Both the position numbers and the translations under genes were made by a program. Below, piece after piece: positions 9,005-18,492 of a DNA stretch of 23,167 nucleotides. Below the pieces are notes generated by a model. That model was given only the letters and a program-made list of their open reading frames with translations, was not told the origin of the DNA and did no database searches. The DNA is from Lentibacillus juripiscarius JCM 12147 (lineage in GTDB: Bacteria; Bacillota; Bacilli; Bacillales_D; Amphibacillaceae). Location: positions 1 through 23,167 of the forward strand of contig BBCA01000046.1 of the NCBI GenBank assembly GCA_001311805.1, in the 5' to 3' direction. Numbering within the stretch: the first letter of the stretch is position 1; each line of letters opens with the position of its first letter.

Positions 9005-9598
9005 CTAATGTTTATGTTTAACGGAGAGACCATCCGTGATGAACGCATGTACAACTGGCGCCTGCTCGGCGAGGTCATATTTCTGCTCTTTCATGACCCA
9101 GTTGGTCACGATTTCATCCAAAGTTCCGAAAATCATCTGTCTGATGAGTGGAACATTCAGTCCATCACGAAAGATTCCTTGCTCCGTTCCCTCTGCAATT
9201 ATATCATCAATAACTACCAAATAGGGCTTTAAAATCTGATTAATTTTCTGTCGGAGTTCTGCGTTTGACTGCCGTAATTCCAACTGCGTAACGATGGCCA
9301 GATGGTGATCTGCCGTTAGCTGGCGGAAGTGCATTTCTATCAGTGTCAGCAATTTGTCGTTGGCATTATTCTTATTACTGATGCTATCGACAATTTGCTC
9401 AATAAACTGCCCCATCTTCTCTTCAAACACAGATATAAGAATATCCTCTTTATTTTTGAAATAAAGATATATCGTCCCGTCAGCTACCCCGGCTTTTTTA
9501 GCAATCTTGGAAACTTGTGAAGCGTGGTAGCCATTATCAGCAATCACTTCCACTGCTGCTTCAATAATTTGTTTATATTTTGGTCTCTGTTTCTTCAT
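9005..9598 (-). CDS. fadR: TetR-family fatty-acid degradation repressor
   Basis: FadR represses beta-oxidation genes and is released by long-chain acyl-CoA. The intact 197-aa protein starts MKKQRPKYKQIIEAAVEVIA. Its N-terminal helix-turn-helix, about residues 10-50, ends in the TetR signature VSKIAKKAGVADGTIYLYF-KNKEDIL, with a helical ligand-binding C-terminal domain. ATG 9598 is preceded by GGAG in GAGGAGATAACC; the upstream in-frame extension begins within the operator and is not needed. It lies between lcfA and fadB as in B. subtilis, and its own promoter carries a FadR-type operator, indicating autoregulation. Confidence 0.95.
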   Translation of the reverse strand: MKKQRPKYKQIIEAAVEVIADNGYHASQVSKIAKKAGVADGTIYLYFKNKEDILISVFEEKMGQFIEQIVDSISNKNNANDKLLTLIEMHFRQLTADHHLAIVTQLELRQSNAELRQKINQILKPYLVVIDDIIAEGTEQGIFRDGLNVPLIRQMIFGTLDEIVTNWVMKEQKYDLAEQAPVVHAFITDGLSVKHKH

Positions 9599-9627
9599 GG
9601 TTATCTCCTCATGGCCATTATACGTGA

Positions 9628-9645
9628 TGAATGAATAATCATTCA
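9628..9645. promoter_or_regulatory. FadR operator
   Basis: TGAATGAATAATCATTCA has perfect 7-bp arms TGAATGA/TCATTCA and matches the known B. subtilis FadR palindrome. It lies directly downstream of the -10 box of the fadR promoter, around the predicted transcription start, so binding should block initiation. Confidence 0.85.
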
Positions 9646-9652
9646 TAAATTT

Positions 9653-9681
9653 ATTTTACAAATAATACAGAAAAATGTCAA
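9653..9681 (-). promoter_or_regulatory. Sigma-A promoter of the fadR-fadB-etfB-etfA operon
   Basis: On the minus strand: TTGACA (9676-9681), a 17-bp spacer and TAAAAT (9653-9658), nearly consensus. It lies in the 121-bp gap between lcfA and fadR, with the FadR operator 7 bp downstream. Confidence 0.8.
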
Positions 9682-9719
9682 CGACCAGCTTGTCTCATTA
9701 TTCGTCAAAAAAGAAAGCC

Positions 9720-11418
9720 TTACACTTTTTCACCTTTCTCTTTATTCCTTTCTTTATCTTCTTCCACCAAGTTTCTGCGTAAGATTTTTCCGACTGCTGT
9801 TTTGGCAGTTCATTTCGAAACTCATAAATCCTTGGCACTTTGAATGTTGCAAGTCTGCTCCGGCAGAATGTGTCCAATCTTTTTCTTCTACATCGGCATA
9901 ACCTGATTTTAATACGACATATGCCTTCACCGTTTCTCCGCGATAAGGATCTGGAATGCCTGCAACAACAGCTTCCTGTATTGCTTCATGTTCATACAGC
10001 ACTTCTTCTACTTCCCGGGGATAAATATTATAGCCACCGGCAATAATCATGTCTTTTTTACGGTCGGCGATATAAAAGAAACCATGTTCATCCATGTAAC
10101 CCATATCCCCGGTGAAAAACCATCCATCCCGCAAAACCCGGTCTGTTTCCTCCTGATTGTTCCAGTATCCCCGCATCACTTGCGGTCCTTTAACAGCAAT
10201 TTCACCAACCTCCCCAATTACTGCTTCTTCCCCGGATTCCATATTTATAACTTTGGCATCCGTATCAGGCCATGGAACGCCGATACTGCCGGCCACACGT
10301 TTTCCCCATACAAAATTGGCGTGGGTTACCGGTGACGTCTCGGTTAAGCCGTAGCCTTCGACAAGTTTTCCATTGGTCACTTTTTCAAATTGGGACTGAA
10401 CCTCACTCGGCAATGGGGCTGAACCACTGATGCAGGCTTCAATAGAGGATAAGTCGTATTTCTCCAGGTCAGGATGGTTAAGCAGCCCGACATAGATCGT
10501 CGGTGCACCTGGAAACATGGTTGGCTTTTGTTTTTGAATTGTCTTGAGCACATCTCCGGCATCAAATTTTGGCATTAAAATCATTTTGAACCCATACATA
10601 ATTGACATGTTCATGACCGCAGTCATCCCGTACACATGGAAAAATGGCAAAACACCCAAAATCGTCTCCTCACCAGGTGTAGCTTGATGGAGCCATTTTC
10701 GGGACATCTGACAGTTCGCCGCAAGATTGGAATGGGTAAGCATGACCCCCTTGGGATGCCCGGTGGTGCCGCCGGTATACTGCAAAAGTGCCAAATCTTC
10801 CTTTGCATCGACAGCTATGGGAGTATAATTTTCATCTCGGCTGTCCATCACTGTACCCCAGTCGTGCGTGTCATCTGTTGGCTCGACTTCCACAATACTT
10901 TTATATTCCTTCCGTTGAATAAATGGATAGATGAGGTTCTTGGGAAATGGCAGATAGTCCTTGATGCCGGTTACAATGACATGTTGCAGTTCCGTTTTGC
11001 TGCGTACATTGGAAACTCTGGGGAAGAGAACATCCAGACAAATAATAAACGACGCACCGGAATCATTCAGCTGGTATTCCAATTCCCGCTCCTTATACAG
11101 CGGATTTGTCTGCACAACAATTCCGCCCGCCATTAATGTTCCATAGTAACTGATGACGGACTGTGGACAGTTTGGCAGCATGATAGCGACACGATCACCC
11201 TTTTGAAGGCCAAGCGACTGCAGTAAACTCGCCACCTTTCTGGCCTGCGAGAGAACATTAGCAAACGTCAGTTCTTTCCCCATAAAGTGAAGCGCTTTCC
11301 TTTTTGGATACACTTCAGCAGTCTCTTCCAAAAACGCATGCAATGGCTTCTCTTCATACTCGATTGACAAAGGAATCTCATTCGGATAATGGGTATGCCA
11401 GCGCCTTGTTTCGGTCAT
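9720..11418 (-). CDS. lcfA: Long-chain fatty-acid--CoA ligase (two frameshifts near the 3' end)
   Basis: Activates fatty acids with ATP and CoA to acyl-CoA, the entry step for beta-oxidation. ANL-superfamily motifs are in order: LLQYTGGTTGHPKGVMLTH (ATP P-loop), EGYGLTETSPVTH, GWFFTGDMGYMDEHGFFYI (adenine/ribose Asp) and DRKKDMIIAGGYNIYPREVE (hinge). The end of the open frame is garbled. Restoring one base near 9877 and one A near 9800 gives LDTFCRSRLATFKVPRIYEF and then NELPKTAVGKILRRNLVEE with the catalytic lysine, ending at 9720. Corrected length is about 566 aa, against 560 in B. subtilis. ATG 11418 is 6 nt after AGGAGG; ATG 11421 is also possible. It has its own promoter and lies upstream of fadR. 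Confidence 0.95.
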
Positions 11419-11449
11419 CATATACCTCCTTTAATAATAGCATACTCCC

Positions 11450-11479
11450 ATTATACCGATTAATTTGCACTTTTTGCAA
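11450..11479 (-). promoter_or_regulatory. Promoter of lcfA
   Basis: On the minus strand: TTGCAA (11474-11479), an 18-bp spacer and TATAAT (11450-11455), followed by the AAAGGAGG ribosome-binding site of lcfA. I found no FadR-type palindrome around it. Confidence 0.7.
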
Positions 11480-11510
11480 TTTTTTACTGAAAAAAGTTTT
11501 AAATTACGTG

Positions 11511-11593
11511 TTACAGCATCACATACACAATCCCAATCACCAAAATAAAACCGCGACAACAATCATGTATTTCGCCAATTTATCAAGAAACAT
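11511..11593 (-). CDS. Tiny single-helix membrane protein candidate (27 aa, one inferred frameshift)
   Basis: Not recognised. ATG 11593 follows a very strong RBS, GGGGGAGG, that lies inside the last codons and stop of yshE. As written the frame gives 18 residues, MFLDKLAKYMIVVAVLFW. Adding one base at the GTCGCGG stretch near 11547 gives a 27-residue product that starts MFLDKLAKYMIVVAGFILV and ends GIVYVML. It has a charged N-terminus and one hydrophobic helix, so it could insert in the membrane. Placement suggests co-translation with the DUF350 membrane protein YshE. Against: it is very short and needs an assumed correction for the longer form. Confidence 0.45.
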
Positions 11594-11594
11594 G

Positions 11595-12008
11595 TTAACC
11601 TCCCCCAATACTCGCCCCAATGACGAATGATAACCCAATAGATATCAGCATGGCAATCAGACCTACTGCCTTATTTCCTTTCCCGATTTCTTCATCGATT
11701 TTGATGGCCGGTGTTAAGAATTCAAAGATAATATAGCCGGACAACAGCAGGGCGAATCCAAACGCCCCCCAGCCCATGCTTTGGATAATGGTATCATTAT
11801 GCTCAATTGAGTACTTAAAAACAACAGCTATCCCAATGATTTTCCCGCCTGTTGCCATCGCTACAGCCAGATTGCCCCGCTTTATTTCCTCCCAGTTACG
11901 GTAGGAGGTGGCAAACTCGAACACCGCTAAAAATACAATGGTACACAGAACAACAGCACTGTATCTGGCGGCTGTTTCTACAAGAATATTGTCCCAGAAG
12001 CCACTCAT
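11595..12008 (-). CDS. yshE: DUF350 family membrane protein (YshE-like)
   Basis: An intact 137-residue integral membrane protein with four hydrophobic segments (about residues 15-33, 48-65, 78-95 and 112-132). It contains RGNLAVAMATGGKIIGIAVVF, shown here as the two pieces RGNLAVAMATGG and KIIGIAVVF, then GWGAFGFALLLSGYIIFEFL. The C-terminal KGNKAVGLIAMLISIGLSF repeats the same G-N-x-A-V-x-L/A pattern, typical of the DUF350 duplication. Function is unknown. ATG 12008 is preceded by GGGGGAG. It follows mutS2 by 23 bp on the same strand, matching the B. subtilis order. Confidence 0.85.
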   Translation of the reverse strand: MSGFWDNILVETAARYSAVVLCTIVFLAVFEFATSYRNWEEIKRGNLAVAMATGGKIIGIAVVFKYSIEHNDTIIQSMGWGAFGFALLLSGYIIFEFLTPAIKIDEEIGKGNKAVGLIAMLISIGLSFVIGASIGGG

Positions 12009-12031
12009 GGTTCTCCCCCTCCCCCATTATG

Positions 12032-14371
12032 CTACGTCAGTTCCAGAACCGTCACTCCGCTGCCACCTTCTCCTTCTTTTCCCGGCCTTGCGGAAGCCAC
12101 ACGCGGATGTTTTTTAGCGACAGTATTAACACCTTTCCGGAGCGCTCCAGTGCCTTTACCATGAATGATTGAAACAGATGAATATCCAGCCAGCAGTGCA
12201 TCGTCAATGTACTTTTCCAGCTGCTCAAGTGCGTCCTCATAACGTTCTCCGCGCAAATCAAGTTCTGTCCTCACATGATGGCTTGAACCTTTAACGGTGG
12301 TGAGTGGTTTTTCGGTGACAGTTGACTGCTGCTGCAGAAACTTCAGGTCATTGCTTTTACTTTGACCTTCATAATGCCAACCTGGACGAGGTATTCATTC
12401 ACATTGATTTTTCAATAATGGTGCCCTGCTGATTCGCTGACATAAGCTTTACTTCATCACCCGGGTGGAGTTCGCGTTGCGGACCGGTTTGCTTTTTATT
12501 GGTTTGGGACTTTTTGGATGATAAATCAGGTTGTGCCTCTTCCAGCATCTTCCGGGCTTCAATCCACTCATGGTCTTTCAGCTGGGCATCTGTTTTCATA
12601 TTTCGGATCTCATCAACAATTGCCTCCGCTTCTTCCCGTGCTTTCTGCAGTGCTTTGTCCGCTTTTTCTTCTGCTTTTTTATAAAGCGTTTCCCGTTTAT
12701 CTTCAAACTGGTTCCACGCTTTTTTCAATTCTTCATGCAGCTTTTCGCTTTCCGTCAGCACTTCCTGCGCTTTCTCATAGGATGCTTCTGCCTGACGCTT
12801 CGACTGTTCGAGAGAGGCAATCATATTTTCCACACTTTTGGAATCCGTACCAATATGACTTTTCCCCTGCTCGATAATCGACTGGTCAAGGCCAAGCCGC
12901 GCGGAAATTTCAAAAGCATTGCTGCGCCCAGGTACGCCAATCAGCAGGCGGTAAGTCGGCCTCAGTGACTCCACATCGAATTCAACCGAGGCGTTGACTG
13001 CATTGTCACGGTTAAAGCCGTATGCTTTCAGCTCAGGATAATGTGTTGTAGCTACAACCCGTGCACCTCGCGACATAACATCATCAAGGATGGACATCGC
13101 AAGAGCTGCACCTTCCTGCGGGTCTGTCCCAGCGCCAAGTTCGTCAAACAGCACTAGTGATTTGGAATTCACCTGATCCAGTATCGATACGATATTGTCA
13201 TATGGGATGAGAATGTACTCAAGTTTTGTTCAATGGACTGTTCATCACCAATATCGGCAAAAATATCTTCAAAAACTGCCATCTCACATCCTTCATCGGC
13301 AGGAACCTGCAGGCCGGACTGTGCCATTAATGTGCACAGCCCAATCGTCTTAAGTGTCACTGTTTTCCCGCCAGTGTTTGGACCGGTAATGACGATTGAG
13401 GTATAATCTTGCCCGAGTTCAACATCATTCGGCACGACTTCTTCCGGTGGGATGAGCGGATGCCGTACCTGAGTCATCTTTATCCTGCCACTGTCATTCA
13501 TGACCGGCATGACAGCGCGCTTATCCCTGCTCCATTTCCCCCGTGCTGCTATAAAGTCAATATGGGCAAGTATGCGCACATTTTCCGCAAGGGCTGCTTC
13601 ATTGTCAGCAATATTGCCACTTAGCTCCCGGAGGATCCGGTCCATTTCGTGTTTTTCTTTGGCTCTGGCTTCCTGCAGTTCGTTATTAAGGTCGACAACT
13701 GCCTGTGGTTCCATGAACAATGTAGCACCGGATGTGGACTGGTCATGCACAATTCCACCTACCGCACCACGGTATTCCTGTTTTACTGGCAGGACATACC
13801 GTTCATTGCGGATCGTAATGATGGCATCAGACAGCATTTTACTTTTGATTTTGTATAATTGTCGAGCTTGTCACGCACTTTGCTTTCGTTGCTGCGGATG
13901 GATGAACGGATTCCCCGGAGTTTGACAGATGCACTGTCCATAATATGGCCGTTGTCGTCAATACAGCTATTGATGCTGGTTTCCAGGCTGCGTATCGTTA
14001 CGAGCTGTTCGCCAAGTTCCTGTAAAAGCGGCAAAGGTTCCTCCAGCTGTTCAAAGAATGTCTTTAGCCGCCGAACAGCATAAAGCGTATTGGAAACGTC
14101 AAGACATTCTTCTGCCGTCAGTACGCCGCCAATAACACTCCGCTTGACACTCGCCCGGATGTCCGCTATACCGCCCAACGGAACATCCATATTCAGCCGA
14201 AAAATCTGGCATGCCTCATCCGTCTCAGCCTGCATTTCATTAACCTTTTCAATGGCACTTGCAGGCTTCAGCCCGGTTGCCAGTTCTTTTCCTGCATATG
14301 TTGCTGCCCGACTTTTCAATTCATTGACTATTTTATCGAATTCAAGCGTTTTTTAGTATTTGTTCATTCAT
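12032..14371 (-). CDS. mutS2: MutS2 ATPase/nuclease (at least four frameshifts)
   Basis: MutS2 lacks the mismatch-recognition domain of MutS; in Firmicutes it has been linked to suppressing recombination and to rescuing collided ribosomes. The N-terminal clamp/lever region begins [20 protein letters not shown]. Walker A is [18 protein letters not shown] and Walker B is [17 protein letters not shown], followed by the long coiled coil around [20 protein letters not shown]. The C-terminal Smr endonuclease domain has [16 protein letters not shown] and [14 protein letters not shown]. Breaks lie near 14350 (A6 should be A5), 13850, 13190 and 12275-12400. Total length is about 780 aa, normal for the family. 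ATG 14371 follows a GGGG RBS at about 9 nt. Confidence 0.93.
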
Positions 14372-14413
14372 CAGGATGATCCCCTTTTACAAGTAGTTCA
14401 GCCTGTCGGGTTT

Positions 14414-14580
14414 TATAGAGGTTGTTCAAACAGTCCGGTAATAATGACACATCGAATTTCTTCGTTGGCTTGCTTTTCCGGTGCTCATGTATTCATTTGC
14501 ATACACTCCGCTACTCGGGAGCTTGCGCCGCCTCGAAATTCTCGGTCCTTTTTATCCTCCTTTTTGAACACGCACTTATA
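14414..14580. mobile_element. MITE-like repeat element of 167 bp
   Basis: Non-coding element between polX and mutS2. Its ends are TATAGAGGTTGTTCAAACAG on the left and, inverted, TATAAGTGCGTGTTCAAAAAG on the right (20 and 21 bases, the latter split as TATAAGTGCG and TGTTCAAAAAG). They share the terminal TATA and the core TGTTCAAA.AG. The interior holds near-repeats TCGAATTTCTTCG and TCGAAATTCTCGG and no ORF of note. A miniature version is at 5807-5853 and a solo end at 7361-7374. Copy number in the genome would decide whether it is a MITE. Confidence 0.6.
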
Positions 14581-14596
14581 GGACCCTGCTGTCATA

Positions 14597-16317
14597 TCAG
14601 TTTCTGCCAGGATTCATGAATGCCTTCAATTTTTCCGTCGGCCATGTATTTAGAACGGTTTCTTTGTGCAGCCAACCTTTTCGGGCTGTTGCGACACCAT
14701 ACTTCATGTGATCAAGCATAGCATAATCATGGGCATCGGTATTAATGGCAATTTTAACCCCGGCTTCCTGTGCCCGGTACGCCCAGTGACTGGACAGATC
14801 CAGCCTGTTGGGGTTAGCGTTGATTTCCAGTGCTGTACCCGTCTCCCCTGCCCGTTCAATCAGCCGGTCAATGTCGACACGGTAGCCCTCGCGGCGTCCG
14901 ATAAGTCTACCTGTCGGATGAGCAATCAGGGACACATATGGATTTTCCAGAGCAGCAAACAGTCTTGCCATAATTTTCTCCTGTGACTGATTAAAGCTCG
15001 AGTGAATAGCTCCAATAACGAAATCCAGCTCCTGCAGGAATGAATCATCAAAGTCCAGTGTGCCATCAGGTAATATGTCCATTTCCACGCCAGCGAAGAT
15101 ATGGATATCGTCATATTTTTCATTCAAGCGGTCAATTTCTTCCCGCTGTCTTCTGAGCCTTGCTTCCGTCAACCCATTCGCAACCCTCAGAAACTTCGAG
15201 TGATCTGTTATGGTAATATGATCGTACTGTTTACTCCGGGCACGATTCACCATTTCCTCAATGGATTGTCCGCCGTCACTCCATGTTGTATGCATATGCA
15301 AATCCCCACGGATATCACTCAGTTCGATCAGGGAGACAGATTCGCGAAATGCTTCCACCTCACCAGTATTTTCCCGTACTTCAGGCGGAATATAATGCAA
15401 ACCAAATGGTGGAACAACTGCTGTTCGCTGGCGAATGTCGTTATTTCACCAGTTTCTTCAGATTCTACACCATACTCGTTGATTTTTTCGCCTCTGGCCT
15501 TTGCAAGCTGTCTCATGGACACATTGTGATCTTTGGATCCGGTAAAATGGTGGAGGGTTGCCGCAAATTCCTCTGGGGCAACAATCCGGAAGTCCACATT
15601 CACATCATAAACATCAGCCAGAACAAGGGATACTTTTGTTTCCCCTTGTGCAATCACTTCTTTTATCTGTTCCAGTTCAAGGAGCTGATCACGGACAGCA
15701 GCAGGGTCCTCAGAGGCAATGATAAAGTCAATATCCCTCACTGTTTCACGCATCCGCCTTAAACTGCCTGCTCGTGAGAATTTATTAATTTCCCTTATGG
15801 AATCGAGATACTGTTCCATTCTTTCAGCAAGCGGTAGCATATAAGCGATCGGTAGCCGTTCCGGGCGCTTGTTAGCTTCTTCCAGCGCAGTGATTATTTT
15901 TTCCGCAGATTTTTTTCCCAAAGCCTTCCAATGATTCAACTTGTCCATTTTCACATGCCTGTCTGAGTGACTCAGCATCCGTCACACCCAGCTCCTGATA
16001 GATTTTGGACAGTTTCTTTCCGCCCAGTCCAGGCAGATTTAATAACGGGATCAGCCCTTCCGGAACTTCTTTCTCCAATTCTGTCAACGTTTCGGAAGTT
16101 CCATTCTGAATGTAGGACTCAATGACAGCACCGGTTCCTTTCCCAATCCCTTTCATTTTTGTGAAATCATCGATATCGGCAATGGAACGATCATCTCGTT
16201 CAAGTGCCTGTGCAGCTTTCCGGTAGGCTGAAATTTTAAACGGATTTTCTCCTTTCAGTTCCAGATAGAGCGCTATTCTTTCCAACAGTTTAATGACATC
16301 TTTTTGTTTACCGTCAT
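14597..16317 (-). CDS. polX: Family X DNA polymerase/3'-5' exonuclease PolX (frameshifted)
   Basis: PolX is a gap-filling repair polymerase with a C-terminal PHP exonuclease domain. The N-terminal 8-kDa-type domain is MTVNKKDVIKLLERIALYLE with helix-hairpin-helix motifs KMKGIGKGTGAVIE and LLNLPGLGGKKLSKIYQELG. The palm holds GSLRRMRETVRDIDFIIA with its catalytic Asp pair. The PHP domain begins DLHMHTTWSDGGQSIEEM, continues ITDHSKFLRVANG, and ends with AINTDAHDYAMLDHMKYGV. Breaks are near 16308 (A5 should be A6, placing the start at ATG 16317 after AAGGTGAG), near 15925 and near 15400. Corrected length is about 573 aa, against 570 for B. subtilis YshC. It lies between the cvpA-family gene and mutS2. 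Confidence 0.93.
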
Positions 16318-16378
16318 TTCTCTCACCTTTTTCTATTATTGTCCATTTTGCCATCCGCATGAAAAAAGACTGATCCAT

Positions 16379-16408
16379 TACCGGGAGACTTCTGCGTTCA
16401 TCCCGGTA
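16379..16408. repeat. Perfect inverted repeat in the cvpA-polX gap
   Basis: TACCGGGA (16379-16386 on the plus strand read as TACCGGGA) and TCCCGGTA (16401-16408) are perfect 8-bp arms around 14 bases. On the minus strand a T6 run follows about 10 nt later. It could be an attenuator or weak terminator ahead of polX. No protein binding site was recognised. Confidence 0.35.
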
Positions 16409-16436
16409 TGTCAAACCAGCCTCGTACCTTTCCTGC

Positions 16437-16993
16437 TCAACTAAAATCAACCATCTCATTCATGTGGGTGAACCACAGCGATTTCACTTGCTCCGATAGA
16501 AACGGGGTGTGTTCAACAATAAACAACGCAACTGCTGATTGATTGATCCACGCCTGGATTTCTGAAACGGGTGTCAGTGCCAATATGTATAAAACAATGA
16601 AAATCAGCAGGTAAACCTCAGCAAATCCCAGCACAGCACCAAGCCACCGGTTGACAGCGTGGAGTATCGGCAGTTCAGCGACAAAGTCAAGCATGGAAGC
16701 AATAATTTGCAGAATTATTTTAGTGGCAAAAAAGATAATCGCAAATGCAATGGCATTGTAAAAAGCACCTTCAAGGGGTAGTGACTCCAAAAAGTCTGCC
16801 CAAGCACCACTGTTTTCCAATTCTGGATATGGTATCCAGAGTGCCAGTCTTGGTGCCAGCTTGTCATAATAGAGGGCGGCAAGAATGAATGCAGCGATAA
16901 ACCCGATCAAGTGGAATGCCTGTAAAATAAAGCCTCTTTTTAAACCAATTAAAAACCGAAAGCTAATAAAGCAATTAAAATGAGATCTATCAT
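16437..16993 (-). CDS. CvpA family membrane protein (one frameshift)
   Basis: An integral membrane protein of the CvpA/colicin V production family, whose members affect envelope functions; the precise role is unknown. It starts MIDLILIALLAFGFLIGLKR, but the T5 run near 16936 must be T6 to connect to FILQAFHLIGFIAAFILAAL. Further helices are FYNAIAFAIIFFATKIILQI and WLGAVLGFAEVYLLIFIVLY, and the product ends HMNEMVDFS. Corrected length is 185 aa; B. subtilis YshB has about 177. ATG 16993 lies just 1 base beyond the zapA stop, with the RBS GAGG inside zapA, indicating coupling. It is the second gene of zapA-yshB-polX-mutS2. Confidence 0.88.
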
Positions 16994-16994
16994 G

Positions 16995-17258
16995 CTACTT
17001 GTCCTCTTTCTTATATGTTGATCCTAGTAACGCCGCATATTCTTCTTTCAGCTTCATATAATCGCTCATGGTATTGACCGCAGTAAGAACAGCAAGCTCT
17101 GTTGACGTAAGCTGCTGATTAGCATCATGGATTTCACGCATTTTCTGGTCAACCTGGCTTGCAACCAGACGGACATGACTGGAACTTTCATTGCCGACAA
17201 CGGTATAATATCTGTTATATATTTCAACGGTTTCTCGTGTTTTATCGTTCTGGGTCAC
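16995..17258 (-). CDS. zapA: Cell division protein ZapA
   Basis: ZapA binds FtsZ and stabilises the Z ring by bundling protofilaments. The intact 87-residue protein has the N-terminal ETVEIYNRYYTVVGNESSSH region, then VRLVASQVDQKMREI, and a C-terminal coiled coil (about residues 45-80, ELAVLTAVNTMSDYMKLKEE). Start is GTG 17258, with GGAGGG 8 nt upstream. It is divergent from rnhC and heads the minus-strand gene string. The arrangement zapA next to rnhC and yshB/polX is the B. subtilis one. Confidence 0.93.
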   Translation of the reverse strand: MTQNDKTRETVEIYNRYYTVVGNESSSHVRLVASQVDQKMREIHDANQQLTSTELAVLTAVNTMSDYMKLKEEYAALLGSTYKKEDK

Positions 17259-17335
17259 AAGGCACCCTCCCTACAAACGAAAATAATCCATTTTATCGTA
17301 ACACAAAGACCGCTAATGGGGAAATACAAATGTTC

Positions 17336-17363
17336 TTTTCAATGAATGCTCCTTTGCTATAGT
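17336..17363 (+). promoter_or_regulatory. Promoter of rnhC (extended -10)
   Basis: TTTTCA (17336-17341), a 16-bp spacer and TATAGT (17358-17363), with the extended -10 dinucleotide TG at 17355-17356 written as TTTGC-TATAGT. The start codon follows 29 bp after the -10. Confidence 0.5.
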
Positions 17364-17392
17364 TTAAACAGGATATGAATGGAGGTACAGGC

Positions 17393-18325
17393 ATGCCGCA
17401 ACAAGTATATACGATGCCACTCGATACAGTGGAAAATATGAAAACCTATTACAAGAACAGCCTGCAGTCCACGCCACAGGGGGCTGTGTTTCGCGCAAAA
17501 ACACCAAACGCGGTGATAACTACTTATAAATCCGGAAAAGTGCTGTTTCAAGGTAAGGATCCTGCAGCTGAAGCGGGAAAATGGGCAGATGCTGCTAGCA
17601 GTACACCGAAGCACAGGCAAAAAAATAACGAGGGAAACGCACAATTCGCCCCGCCGGAGGCACTGTTTACCAGCAGCCACATCGGCTCCGATGAAGCTGG
17701 GACTGGCGACTACTTCGGCCCGATTACGGTTGCAGCCGTTTATGTGCGCAAAGACCAAATCGAATTGCTGAAGGAATTGGGTGTCAAGGATTCTAAAAAC
17801 CTGACCGATTCAACCATCAAGAAAATCGCTGGGGATCTGATGAAACTTGAACTCCCTTACTCACTGATGATATTGCATAATGAGCGGTATAACCAGCTGC
17901 AGCGAAAGAAATGGTCTCAGGGCAAAATGAAGGCTATGCTCCATCATCACGCAATTGATAACGTGCTGAAAGACAAGAAGGCAGAAACACCCGACGGCAT
18001 TCTCATTGACCAGTTCTGTGAACCCGGGATTTATAAACGCCATATTGGAACTGAGCAGCAGCAATTACATGAAAAAAACGTATTTCATGACAAAGGCGGA
18101 AAGTTATTCCATCGCCGTAGCAGCAGCCTCCATCATTGCCAGAACCAGTTTTCTGAACGAACTTGACAAACTTTCTGCAAAAACAGGTGCAACGCTGCCC
18201 AAAGGTGCCTCAGGCAAAGTGGATCAGGCGGCAGCAGGGTCATTAAGGCAAACGGAAAAAACATGCTCGAGAAATGTGCCAAAACCCACTTTGCCAACAC
18301 AAAGAAAGCCTTAGCACGCTTATAA
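17393..18325 (+). CDS. rnhC: Ribonuclease HIII (two compensating frameshifts)
   Basis: Cleaves the RNA strand of RNA-DNA hybrids (R-loops, Okazaki primers). An N-terminal TBP-like substrate-binding domain covers roughly residues 1-80 (MPQQVYTMPLDTVENMKTYY). The RNase H domain has SHIGSDEAGTGDYFGPITVA with the DE pair, VKDSKNLTD, ILIDQF and ESYSIAVAAASIIAR. An extra A in the A7 run near 18072 and a missing A near 18237 bracket a shifted 160-bp stretch. Correcting both gives HEKTYFMTKAESYSIA and QAAARVIKANGKN, ending TKKALARL at 18325, 310 aa. ATG 17393 lies 6 nt after GGAGGT; the ATG at 17375 precedes that RBS and is rejected. Confidence 0.95.
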
Positions 18326-18492
18326 TGAAGCTATTTTTCTAACCTATTTCTTGGAGCGTACCCTTCGCCGAAATAGCCCGCAACGCGACGAGTATGGTAA
18401 CTACGGTGATGAAAAATAATAAAGGTTCAAAAGCATCCATGAAAAAGAGAAGTTTAATTACGGTGGAGAAGGTATAAAATCACATTATATTT
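18326..18492. other. Unassigned 167-bp gap between rnhC and the terminator
   Basis: No gene, tRNA or known repeat is recognised. It contains a locally GC-rich stretch (about 18355-18405, with GCCCGCAACGCGACGAG) inside otherwise AT-rich DNA. A 12-codon ATG frame at about 18439 has no RBS. It may be a remnant of a lost gene or the 3' leader of rnhC mRNA. Confidence 0.3.

Noticed and set aside
10636..11136. Long plus-strand open frames opposite lcfA, sdhA, uvrC, mutS2 and polX
   Set aside because: They are antisense to strongly recognised proteins, lack RBSs and have no familiar motifs.
11464..11486. Hairpin TTGCA/TGCAA followed by T6 as a plus-strand terminator
   Set aside because: No plus-strand gene ends there. 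The sequence is better explained as the -35 region of the lcfA promoter on the minus strand.
16318..16436. Extra small gene between the cvpA-family gene and polX
   Set aside because: The open frame there reads through only because polX is frameshifted. The internal ATG has no RBS and no family resemblance.
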